Assembly (NCBI RefSeq): GCF_037102585.1
Contig: NW_027043820.1
Coordinates: 1,832,501-1,896,500 of the forward strand
Direction of reading: 5' to 3'
Source of the DNA: Saccharomycopsis crataegensis
Taxonomy: Eukaryota > Ascomycota > Saccharomycetes > Ascoideales > Saccharomycopsidaceae
Length of the DNA: 64,000 nucleotides
Shown in pieces: positions 29,988 through 39,111 of the stretch. The notes beneath the pieces are model-generated. The model was not told the DNA's origin and did not search any database. It saw only the letters and a list, made by a program, of their open reading frames with translations. A program made the translations under genes and the position numbers. Position 1 is the first letter of the stretch, and the number at the start of each line of letters is the position of its first letter.

Positions 29988-32204
29988 ATGGAGGAACTCC
30001 CCGGATATGACAAAGACTACGTGAGGGAAGAAGGTGAGTACCGTTAACCGTTATCATCGCACGGTCATGAATATATTATTCTAACCGAAATCTTATTAGA
30101 CATCGAGGCCTTCGAAGATGCCCTCTCTGAAGACGATACTTTATGTGTCAGTCTTAATTCAAGCGCATCTCTGGTGTTACTTACCGACACCACGGCTGGC
30201 ACTTCCTCATCAGCAAGTAATCGAATAATGTCAACCAACGACTGGACCCCAATATATGAAAAACTCGACCATGGGTTGAGAAACCGAAAGAAAGATCATC
30301 ACCGAGATGGTTCGAATCATTCATCATCTCATAAAAGCCATGCGGCATCTCAACGGCTTCGAAAGGCAAATAAACCAGATATCTTTAGCAATAGTATCTC
30401 TTACAAGCTATTTCGCTGGCCGATTTTGATCTTTGCTCTTTGGTGGATCTCGTGCCTTTTCACCTTCTATCTCATGGTGAGAATGGCGGTGGCATTTTCG
30501 GAATTCATCTTGACGTGGAGAGGGGATAAAAAGGGACTTCGTGAGAAACTCCGTAACTCCCAGAATTATCAAGAATGGGTAGAAAATGCTAAAAAATTGG
30601 ATAGTACTTTTGGGCTTGATCAGTGGAGAAAAGACCCGGTATTCTATTATTACGATTATCGAACCCTTGCGAAAACCATCAAGAATTTGCGCAGTCTGAC
30701 CAACGATTGCGATATCGAGCAATGTATGGTGGTGCTACAAAATTGCTTGAAGTCGAATTTTGCGGGGATCGAGAACCCCATCATGTATTCCCAGACGTAT
30801 TATGGCACGAAATACTTGATCGAAACTTATCGGAAACAAGTAATGGAATCGTTGCGGTTCATTTCCGCTAGTGATAAAGTGTCAGTTGAACGGAAGTACC
30901 GGTTCTTCAAAACCGTGTATTTTCTATTTGGAAGATCAGCCCTTTGCCTTTCGGGAGGCGCCTGTTTTGCGTATACTCACTTTGGACTCATCAAAGCGCT
31001 TGTCGAGAATGATTTGTTACCGGAAATCATTTCTGGCACCAGTGGCGGCAGTTTAGTCGCGGCGTTGGCGTGTACCAGAACCAACGAGGAGTTGAAAAAA
31101 TTACTCGTGCCTGCCCTCGCTTACAAGATCACCGCTTGTGAGGATTCTTTGTTTACGTGGTTTCCTCGATGGTGGCGCACTAGCGCGAGGTTTGACCCGG
31201 TTGATTGGGCAAGAAAATCGCAATTCTTCACCATGGGGAGTATGACGTTCCAAGAAGTGTACGATCGCACTGGCAAGATCCTCAACGTTTCTACGGTGCC
31301 CTCGGATCCTCATTCGCCAGTGATTCTTTGTAATCACATTACCAGCCCTGATTGTGTCGTATGGAGTGCGTTACTTGCATCATCCTCGGTTCCTGGGATC
31401 CTCCCGCCGATTATCTTGATGACCAAGGACAAGCACACTGCCGATATCGTGCCGTTCAGCTTTGGTAGCAAATGGAAAGACGGGAGCCTTCGAACCGATA
31501 TCCCAGTAGAAGAATTGAACAAGTATTTCAACGTGACGTTTTCGGTGGTTTCTCAAGTGAATCCCCATATTTCGTTCTTTTTCTTCGCGCCCAAAGGGGC
31601 GGTGGGTAGACCAGTATCCCGTCGTCACGCTACAGGATTACGAGGAGGGTTTGTGGGGTCAGCGGTAGAGAATTTCTTGAAGTTGGAAATCAGGAAATGG
31701 CTCAAGTTCCTAAAAGGACTTTCCCTCTTCCCACGATTGTTGGACCAAGATTGGTCGAACGTGTGGCTTCAGAGATTCACTGGGACCATCACGGTGTGGC
31801 CAAAGATGTCAATTTCTGATTTTTGGTATATTTTGTCTGATCCGACCCCAAAAAGATTGGAAGGGATGATTAGAAAAGGGGAGATGGTGGCGTATCCGAA
31901 ACTTTTATTTTTGAAAAATCGATTAGATATAGAAAGACTCATTTCCCAAGGATTACATGATGCAAAACTTGAGTATTTCCAAACAGTATCTTCGGAAATA
32001 CGAGAATCTGAAGATAGTGAAATTTCTGGGAATTTGAACTCTCAATCTTTGACTCATTCTTTTGGAGAAGGATTGGAATTTTCGGTGATGACGGGACACG
32101 ACGACGATGATGGGCTGGAATATTTACCTGAAGATTTACTGGATGGAGAGAAAATTTCCGGGAGTAGTGATTCTGATTATTCTATAACTACAACATCACC
32201 ATGA
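29988..32204 (+). CDS. Patatin-like phospholipase (PLPL family), one intron
   Basis: A probable membrane-associated lipid hydrolase. The coding sequence joins 29988-30033 and 30100-32204 and gives 716 aa. The intron 30034-30099 has GTGAGT, TTCTAAC and an AG 14 bases after CTAAC. Exon 1 encodes MEELPGYDKDYVREE. A hydrophobic segment (about residues 120-145) precedes the patatin domain. The domain has GGACFAYTHFGLIKAL (oxyanion), GTSGGS (nucleophile serine) and KDGSLRTDIP, whose Asp in the D-G-S position completes the dyad. GTSGGS places it in the fungal PLPL group rather than with the S. cerevisiae lipases Tgl3-5, where GxSAG-type motifs are usual. The tail is acidic and disordered. Confidence 0.85.
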
Positions 32205-32456
32205 TTACAATAACTTTTTTTTTTTTTTTAAAAAAAATTATAATTATTCTACAGGATGATGGAGGGGAAAATACAATAGTAAATTAAAGAACATTAGATT
32301 TTTCAAAATGGACAGGATTTTTTTTTTTTTTTTTGTGATTTTATATTGAAAGGTGTATATATTTAAATAAGAAATACAAGGTATTAGAAGAAAAATTAAT
32401 TAATAATTAAATATATCAATCGATAAACACGAGAATCTAAAATGATGACGGTAAAT

Positions 32457-33992
32457 TCAATCATCTTCTGAAGAATCATAATTGTAGAAATCTGGGTGGG
32501 TTGAGTATGGAGGCAACGATTCTTCGTACTCGCTATGGGTATTATTATTATGCAATGATTGGAAATAATCTTTTAAAACAATCACAGTAGGAGTCAATTT
32601 GACAACGACCGAGTTTTTCGGATTGATCCTTGAGGCAAAATTCATAGAAACGTGTAATTCGTGCTCGACCTTGATGTTACAAGTGGCAAACGACGGTAAT
32701 ATAGAGGTAACCACCCCATCGAGCAAGTACTCCGGCAACTCGTACTTGAAATACTCAGATGACGAACGGTTTAGATTACCACTGCCTTGAGTCCGGATAT
32801 ATTCTAACCCATTATGGGTCGATCGATACGTAGATTGTGGGGATAACATACTTTCCACGGGTTGGAAATCCTCGTGGTTAATTGGGTAGTTCAAGCCTTG
32901 TTTGTTGATGATCACCGACCGGAAAGATTGGGTATCGCTAAGAAGCTGTGATTTGAAAGAAATATAAGAAACGAGCTTGGCCTTGATCCCCTTGATGATG
33001 ATACGTTCTGGATCGACAGACAACGCATTGGTGGCGGTATTGGCATTGGAAGGATAAATTAATCGGATCAAATCGTCATAGGAAACGTTGGTCAAGAGTG
33101 ATAAATTTACGATATCTTTCAAGTTATCGCCCACTTTGATGAATCGCGGGGTGTCGTATTGGGTATTATACGGCTCCAAATGACGGACAAATGACGCTTG
33201 GAGCTCGAATCTGGCGGTGATCTTGCTGGTAGAAGGTAATGCTTTTTTCAATAAATTTTTCAACTTGTTAGTGTCAGTAGTATGATTTTGTGATTCTTGA
33301 CACTTATATTTGAATTCAAAGCCTTTACCACTAACGTTGGCTCTGGTCACTTTGGAGGCGTTGAAAGTAACCAAGTTGAATTCTGGTAAGAACGTCACTT
33401 TCACTTTTTTTTCCACCACCGGTTTAGAAGTTGAATGTCGCTGGACCATCACATCGATACCATACTCGATTTTCGCGAAATTGTTGATCCCCTTTTCATA
33501 AATGATCGATGGGGGTAACGTCACCGGAGAAAGCACTTGGTCATCCTTGACGTACCCACGCTTATGGAAGAGTTCTGCCTCCGATAGGCATCGCAAGTTG
33601 AAATTATCTTCGGGGAATTGGAATTCAAAAGGGTATTGATGGATAATCATTTCTGCTCCCCCCGTGGACGATGAGCTAGTGATGCTTTCGGGGGTCGGGC
33701 TTCGGGTATTACCACGATTCTCCAGAACTAGGGTTTTTTCAAGTCTTAAAAGCTCGTGGGTTTCACCATTCCCTTCGAATTGTGGGGTCAGGGAGCTGTC
33801 TTCTAGCACGGTATTGCTTATTCCTCGAAGACAAACTATGATGTTCGAGGCATCGATGGTGGGAGACGGCAGTTTGATCACCACCTCTCCTCGGATAATA
33901 TCACCGTTGGTGAAGGTTCGGGAGGTACCTTCGAGGAAGATGGAGATATCGTAAGGTTTCCTGCTCCTGGTAATACTAGATAGCTTGTTCAT
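32457..33992 (-). CDS. Arrestin-related trafficking adaptor
   Basis: Alpha-arrestins bring the ubiquitin ligase Rsp5 to plasma-membrane transporters for endocytosis. This 511-aa protein has an arrestin N domain (about 14-160, ISIFLEGTSRTFTNGDIIRGEVVI and ASNIIVCLRGIS) and an arrestin C domain (about 180-470, ending SSILPSFATCNIKVEHELHVSMNF). Near the end ESLPPYSTHPD carries one PPxY motif, the expected Rsp5 WW-domain ligand. The short length and single PPxY suggest an Art5/Art10-type member, but I cannot assign the orthologue. No transmembrane segment is present. Confidence 0.8.
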   Translation of the reverse strand: MNKLSSITRSRKPYDISIFLEGTSRTFTNGDIIRGEVVIKLPSPTIDASNIIVCLRGISNTVLEDSSLTPQFEGNGETHELLRLEKTLVLENRGNTRSPTPESITSSSSTGGAEMIIHQYPFEFQFPEDNFNLRCLSEAELFHKRGYVKDDQVLSPVTLPPSIIYEKGINNFAKIEYGIDVMVQRHSTSKPVVEKKVKVTFLPEFNLVTFNASKVTRANVSGKGFEFKYKCQESQNHTTDTNKLKNLLKKALPSTSKITARFELQASFVRHLEPYNTQYDTPRFIKVGDNLKDIVNLSLLTNVSYDDLIRLIYPSNANTATNALSVDPERIIIKGIKAKLVSYISFKSQLLSDTQSFRSVIINKQGLNYPINHEDFQPVESMLSPQSTYRSTHNGLEYIRTQGSGNLNRSSSEYFKYELPEYLLDGVVTSILPSFATCNIKVEHELHVSMNFASRINPKNSVVVKLTPTVIVLKDYFQSLHNNNTHSEYEESLPPYSTHPDFYNYDSSEDD

Positions 33993-34290
33993 GGCGATAG
34001 ATACATAATCACCAAGAAACTAGAACGGTTGGCAGCAATTGCGATGTGCGAGGTATTTAAATGAAATGTCGAGCCAAACAAGCACATTGCAGAGAGGTCC
34101 GCATTATGCGTAATTTTAAAGCCGTTTGGTTAAATTAAAACGCTTTGCGACACTAAAAAGAAAAAAAAAACAAAAAAACAGGCGGAATAAAAGTTATGAT
34201 TATTAATATTCAAGCAATGGTAAAAATATTAAAATGTAGGATATGTGATAGATTATGATCCAAGCATATATTTGATGATGATAATAATAA

Positions 34291-34321
<31 letters not shown>

Positions 34322-34338
34322 AATGATAATATAAATAA
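33993..34338. other. Spacer with AAT repeat
   Basis: Promoter of the arrestin gene and 3' flank of the membrane-protein gene. An AAT/ATT microsatellite covers about 34278-34326. No gene seen. Confidence 0.5.
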
Positions 34339-35223
34339 TCATTCGGAATTTTCAATGTCAAGATTGACGGCCAGGTACACTGGGCCTTGCTTCAACATTT
34401 TGTAAGCCAAATGGTTGTTAAGAGTTGAGGTGGCAAAACATAATAAGTACACAATGAACAAAAAGTTTGATTTCGTCTTGCTGGCAATGAACGTCAAGAA
34501 AATCACATTAAGAACGTAGATCTTGAAAGTGTTTTTGAAATTGCCAACCAACTCATCAAACGAATTGAACGAGAAACTGGTTGATAATGGAAAGAATTCT
34601 TGGTTGGTGAGAAGTTGGGAAAACAAGATCAACACAAGCAAGTACAACAATAGCTCATTGTTGATGTTATCTAAAAACAAGTAGGTCTCAGGATTACCAT
34701 CAATGATCCCAGGGTTGGCGTAAAAAATGTATGATGGAGAAACAATGATTTTCCCAATGGTCACCAAGGTAATGATCCACAAAATGATCTTGATGGTTTT
34801 CTTGTTGTTATCGTCATCGATTTGCGATTGGATTTCCACTCCACTGAGTTGGTTTTCTTGATCAGTATTATTTGTCAACGCTGGCTTCTTTCTGATGAAG
34901 TTCCAGTAGTATATCGTGACGTTGGCGATGATTAATACGGCAAACAACACCACTTCCAAAGGAAACACAATGTGGGTGATGTAGTTTGTTCTAATATTGA
35001 TAAAGAAGAAAACCACTGTGGATAGCATCATGAAGCCGTGGACCTTCATGAAGTATTTGTTGACCTCGAAGTTATCGGTGGAGAGATCGAGTTTTTTGGT
35101 GATGAGCTTGTACGATTGCTTGGGCTGATCCATGGCCCAGAGGGTGACGATGATGCACACATAAGTGGTTCTTAAATAGAAGGTGAACCAGTCATAACTG
35201 TTGCCTGTTTCCGGGTCGGTCAT
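34339..35223 (-). CDS. Multi-spanning membrane protein of unknown function
   Basis: I do not recognise this 294-aa protein. It has about six or seven hydrophobic segments. Examples are YVCIIVTLWAM (about 16-30), MLSTVVFFFINI, IVFPLEVVLFAVLIIANVTIYYW, IILWIITLVTIGKII, LLLYLLVLILF and VLNVIFLTFIA. Short polar loops separate them, and there is one longer polar loop near residues 120-145. No signal peptide, catalytic motif or retention signal is evident. The frame stays open upstream through a TA repeat, but the ATG at 35221-35223 (MTDPETGNSYDW) is the credible start. Confidence 0.6.
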   Translation of the reverse strand: MTDPETGNSYDWFTFYLRTTYVCIIVTLWAMDQPKQSYKLITKKLDLSTDNFEVNKYFMKVHGFMMLSTVVFFFINIRTNYITHIVFPLEVVLFAVLIIANVTIYYWNFIRKKPALTNNTDQENQLSGVEIQSQIDDDNNKKTIKIILWIITLVTIGKIIVSPSYIFYANPGIIDGNPETYLFLDNINNELLLYLLVLILFSQLLTNQEFFPLSTSFSFNSFDELVGNFKNTFKIYVLNVIFLTFIASKTKSNFLFIVYLLCFATSTLNNHLAYKMLKQGPVYLAVNLDIENSE

Positions 35224-35234
35224 CTTGACTGTGT

Positions 35235-35269
<35 letters not shown>

Positions 35270-35406
35270 TTGCAATTGTTGTTAATATTCGATGTTTTGT
35301 GGCCTTTTTTTTGTGATTTTTGAGATGACAGGGTGGTCAACCCCCGCTATCAGAGGTTTATTTTGTTAGGAGAGGACAATTATGGCATATTTCCCCAGTT
35401 ATTCGA

Positions 35407-35440
<34 letters not shown>

Positions 35441-35660
35441 CATTACGTAGATAATTCTAACCATAGCTATGACGGGACGATACACCATTATTCTTGAGAT
35501 AACACAGAGTCTTCCCAGGTATACAGTGGCCTCGGAAAAGCAAAGAAAACCTGTTCCGAGGGTGGGATTTTTTCTGTTTGTGGAGAACAACAACAACAAC
35601 GACAACCAGTCGCCAGTTATACACCACATTTATATATATATAGATAGATATTAATATACC
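35224..35660. other. Divergent promoter of the membrane-protein gene and YJU3
   Basis: Contains a TA run (35237-35266), an ATT run (about 35408-35441) and a second short TA run just before YJU3. No gene. Confidence 0.5.
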
Positions 35661-36626
35661 ATGTCTTCAGATAACAGCGTCCCAGTGAAACCGCTCCCAG
35701 TGCTCAAAGCAGACCCGCCACATACCACCCAATCCACGATTGTTAAATCGTGGGTGACGTTGCCATCGAAATCCAACAACGGGCCAGAATTCTTCACGGT
35801 ACAATACCAACCTCCATCATCCACCACTTATAAAGGCTCAATTCTCGTGGTCCATGGGTTTGCCGAGTACTACGAGCTTTATTCCAGAATCCTTGATGAT
35901 TTGTGCCAGCAAGGTTACGAGGTGTTTTATTTTGACCAACGGGGGTCGGGGCATACTTCTCCTGGCAAATACAAAGGGAAGTCCAATGAGTACTACACAT
36001 TCAAGGATTTGGAACATATGGTTGAATTACGATTACAAGAGGTCGACAAAAGAGATAATAAAAAACTCTATTTGTTGGGCCACTCCATGGGGGGTGGAAT
36101 CATTTTGAATTATCTTGTGTATGGTAATAATCGTGATAAGCTCGCTGGGGCAATTTGTTGTGCTCCATTGGTTGATCTTCATCCAGATACTAAACCAAAT
36201 GTTATTCTTAGAACTCTTGCTTCGACTTTGAACTTTTTCGTGCCTAACTTCAAGATTGATTCTGATCTTACCCTTGAGAGAATCACTACCGACCCGGAAT
36301 GGCAGGAGTTCTTACTTCTGAACAAGGATATTTCCAAGACCGTGGGAACGGTTAGTTTGTTCCATGGGATGTTCCAAAGAGGACTGAAGTTGTTGGACCC
36401 AGACCATTTGAAGAACCAGGAGAAGAAAGTGCCGATTTTGATTGTTCATGGAGAAGACGATAAAATCAATGATTACAAAGCGTCGGAGAAGTTTGTCAAC
36501 ATGACTCCAGCCGAGGATGTTACCTTGAAAGGTTTTAGCGGCACTGGGCATAGTTTGTTTTTGGAAAGACCAGAGGTTTATGAGCAAGTTACAAAGACGG
36601 TGTTTGAGTGGTTAGAAAGCCATTGA
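35661..36626 (+). CDS. YJU3: Monoacylglycerol lipase YJU3
   Basis: Hydrolyses monoacylglycerols at lipid droplets and the ER as the last step of triacylglycerol breakdown. The 321-aa protein (S. cerevisiae 313) is an alpha/beta hydrolase. It has ILVVHGFAEYYELY (oxyanion), YFDQRGSGHTS, the nucleophile elbow GHSMGGG (serine about 150), the Asp in IVHGEDDKIN (about 263) and the His in GTGHSLFLE (about 295). These are standard monoglyceride lipase motifs. The ATG is the first after the leader. Confidence 0.93.
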   Translation: MSSDNSVPVKPLPVLKADPPHTTQSTIVKSWVTLPSKSNNGPEFFTVQYQPPSSTTYKGSILVVHGFAEYYELYSRILDDLCQQGYEVFYFDQRGSGHTSPGKYKGKSNEYYTFKDLEHMVELRLQEVDKRDNKKLYLLGHSMGGGIILNYLVYGNNRDKLAGAICCAPLVDLHPDTKPNVILRTLASTLNFFVPNFKIDSDLTLERITTDPEWQEFLLLNKDISKTVGTVSLFHGMFQRGLKLLDPDHLKNQEKKVPILIVHGEDDKINDYKASEKFVNMTPAEDVTLKGFSGTGHSLFLERPEVYEQVTKTVFEWLESH

Positions 36627-36721
36627 TTTATGATTGAGATTTGCTTTTTTTTTTTTTTTTTTACAGAGTATTGTTGTTTTAATATATATGGGATTATTGT
36701 GTTTGTAAGGTAGCGAGTGTA

Positions 36722-36765
<44 letters not shown>

Positions 36766-37241
36766 AGCGGACGGGTCCGGGTTTATGAATGGTGTCGGGG
36801 GTAGCGGGTGAGGCTGTAGACCAAGTGACAGTAACAAGGCTGGAAGAAGGTGTTGTTGGATCGGAAGTAGCAGTGGGTTGCTGATGGTGCTATTACTGGG
36901 AGTAGTAAAGTATTGATGGAGTATATAATATAATATAATATAATATAATATAATATAATATAAGAGAATATAAGATAAGATACAGTAAAATAAAATAAAA
37001 TGAAAAAAAAAAAAAAAAATAAGCTTTGTGTTCTCGGATAGAATTTTTACATTTTTTATTTTTTTTTGTGGTATACGACCCGACCCGACCCAGCATTGTG
37101 GTAACGCCAGGATCATCATCATCATCATCATATATATATATATATACAAGGGTGTATTGCCTGAGAACACCAAGCTGGACAGCGTGGCCATCAGATACTA
37201 TCCACAACAATATATCAATCACAAACACACACGTATTGAAA
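36627..37241. other. Spacer with GA and TATAA microsatellites
   Basis: A (GA)18 run lies at 36725-36760, a TATAA pentamer run at about 36922-36963, a poly-A at 37003-37019 and ATC/TA runs at 37112-37146. These lie between the YJU3 3' end and the Cys-rich gene. No protein gene is supported. Confidence 0.6.
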
Positions 37242-37619
37242 ATGCCTTGGAGATGCTGCAAGTGCCAACAGATCAACACTTTGCCCACTGACGAGAAGAT
37301 CAAACCATTCAAAAGATCAAGAACCTTCAAATCATCCAAAGCCTCCACCGCCTCGGGATCAAACGTAACCAGCCACAACCATACCACAGCACTACAACAT
37401 CCCCTAGTTCCTTCGTATCCTGGCGCCACTGCACAAATATCCCATTCCGTGACTTCTTTGGCCTTGAATAACGACGATGATATCTTGTGCCACTGCCGAC
37501 ACTATTACTGTGATACTTGCGAGTTTGCCAATTCCGATCATGAAATCGCAGGACACAAAGCTAAATCAAGCAACCGTCGAGAGAAAAACCCTGGGTGTCT
37601 AGCCTGTGTCATAGTGTGA
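37242..37619 (+). CDS. Small Cys-rich zinc-binding protein with C-terminal CaaX motif
   Basis: A 125-aa protein I cannot name. The N-terminus MPWRCCKCQQIN has the spacing W-x-C-x2-C-x3-N found in the first half of RanBP2-type zinc fingers. About 70 disordered residues follow. Then ILCHCRHYYCDTCEFA supplies C-x-C-x-H-x2-C-x2-C, so the two halves could share one zinc site. The last four residues are CVIV, a fit to a CaaX prenylation box, preceded by a basic stretch (KAKSSNRREKNPG) suited to membrane association. Similar W-CC-C plus C-H-C-C patterns occur in small filamentous-fungal proteins. The frame is open upstream, but this ATG directly precedes the conserved Trp. Confidence 0.6.
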   Translation: MPWRCCKCQQINTLPTDEKIKPFKRSRTFKSSKASTASGSNVTSHNHTTALQHPLVPSYPGATAQISHSVTSLALNNDDDILCHCRHYYCDTCEFANSDHEIAGHKAKSSNRREKNPGCLACVIV

Positions 37620-38042
37620 TATAATCACATCATCCATCCATTTCCCTTCTCCATCGATTTTCATTTCTCTTCCCTTCTATCGTTTTGCATGGTTATAGAT
37701 CAGTTTTCAAGTTGCTTTGTTCTTTGTTGTTATTTTTTTTTTTTTTCTCTCTTCATTATCTCTTCCTGTTAAATACCATTCATTATAATGCTAATAATGA
37801 CTATTCAATGATATTGTTTTGTCGATATCGACTAGTTCTCACCATGTATTAACTATGAAAACGAGCAAAAAAAAAAAAAAAAAAAAAAATACACACTTTT
37901 GAAATTGAAAAGCTAGAAAATGACATGGCAAAATAAGACAAGCAACTATTCAGCAAATAATTAATAGCTATTAAACACTTCTCATAATACAACTTGACAA
38001 AATCAGCAACCTCTCATGGTATAATAATTACCACACCCATCC
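37620..38042. other. Convergent spacer
   Basis: 3' flanks of two convergent small genes. Long poly-T (37733-37746) and poly-A (37867-37889) tracts. Nothing else seen. Confidence 0.5.
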
Positions 38043-38438
38043 TCAAAAATACCGAGCATAAGTATTCGGACACTCTGGGCCTCGTAACACCGGAATCTCC
38101 ACCGTCTCTTTCTCTGAAGCCGTTGTTGTTATTATTGTTGTTGTTTTTGTCTCTTGCTGCTCTTGTTTGTTGTTCTCCAATGGGTGGTTTTTTGCCAACA
38201 AGTGCTTGTAAATCCCTGGGGAATCAGCACCTTTCAAAATACAACTCGAGCCATTGAACGTATCCTTCAAGGCAAAGACTTCTTGCGGAGGCTTACCATA
38301 ATCCACAAGGGTGGTCGACGAAGAAGTATGCGAAAGCAAACCTTTGGCTATTGGTTTAATCACCGTGGTGGTGGTATTGGTATTGGTATTGGTATTGGAG
38401 GTAGTTGGGGTGAGTTGGTCAGAATCTGAATGGTTCAT
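38043..38438 (-). CDS. Hypothetical protein, Asn/Thr-rich N-terminus
   Basis: A 131-aa ORF with a real ATG and its own spacer on both sides. Residues 10-27 are a low-complexity Asn-Thr repeat. Residues about 28-90 (GLLSHTSSSTTLVDYGKPP, then FNGSSCILKGADSPGIYKHL) and the end LRGPECPNTYARYF look more protein-like. No transmembrane segment, signal peptide or known motif. Probably a real but fast-evolving gene; a chance ORF is possible. Confidence 0.4.
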   Translation of the reverse strand: MNHSDSDQLTPTTSNTNTNTNTTTTVIKPIAKGLLSHTSSSTTLVDYGKPPQEVFALKDTFNGSSCILKGADSPGIYKHLLAKNHPLENNKQEQQETKTTTIITTTASEKETVEIPVLRGPECPNTYARYF

Positions 38439-39111
38439 TGTTGGATGATGATTAGTGAAACACCAAAAGAAATTCTAAAGAAAAAGAATGATACCCTGAG
38501 CAAGAGATCTTTATATATATATATATACAAATACCATCTTAACCATAACAATAACAATTACAAAAAAAAAAAAAAAAAATTATTTTTGTTAAAATTTTTT
38601 TTAGCTTTTAGTGCCCATTTTTACTCCACACGTTGCGTATGTTGACAAATTTTACTACGGACGTTCGGCTGGCATTTCTTTTATAGGAACTATTGGTTTT
38701 TTAGGCTCATTTTAGTGATAGATAATGGGAAGAGCAGCAACAACCACATTGCTTCGGAAAACCCATTAATTATCATGTTGTAATACAACAAAAACTTAAT
38801 GGTTTCACCTTCACTTCACCAATTGGTGATACGTCCCACGCATATATATGACACTGCCTAATCGGGGTGCGGCCACACCTTCCCGATAGGGTTCCGAGGC
38901 AAATAACAAAAACAACAAATAAATAGTTGTAAATTATACTTTCATTATTATTATTATTAATCCATATATAAATGATATTACTATAAACTTGTTATTTAAC
39001 AACTAGATAAACTTTTGTACATTACATATGCATACGCCACCAATACCACTAACACACTACTATTCTATTATACAATACAATACCCAGGGTAAGCCAAAAT
39101 GACCCAACAAC
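38439..39111. other. Spacer upstream of the hypothetical gene
   Basis: Contains a TA run (38513-38526), poly-A (38561-38577) and ATT triplets near 38941-38959. No ORF worth reporting. Confidence 0.5.

Noticed and set aside
30309-30318. GGTTCGAATC, resembling a tRNA B box
   Set aside because: It lies inside the patatin-like coding sequence and no A box or cloverleaf can be drawn around it.
36893-37429. 178-codon minus-strand frame opposite the Cys-rich gene
   Set aside because: It reads through microsatellites (TA, TATAA, ATC) and has no conserved segment.
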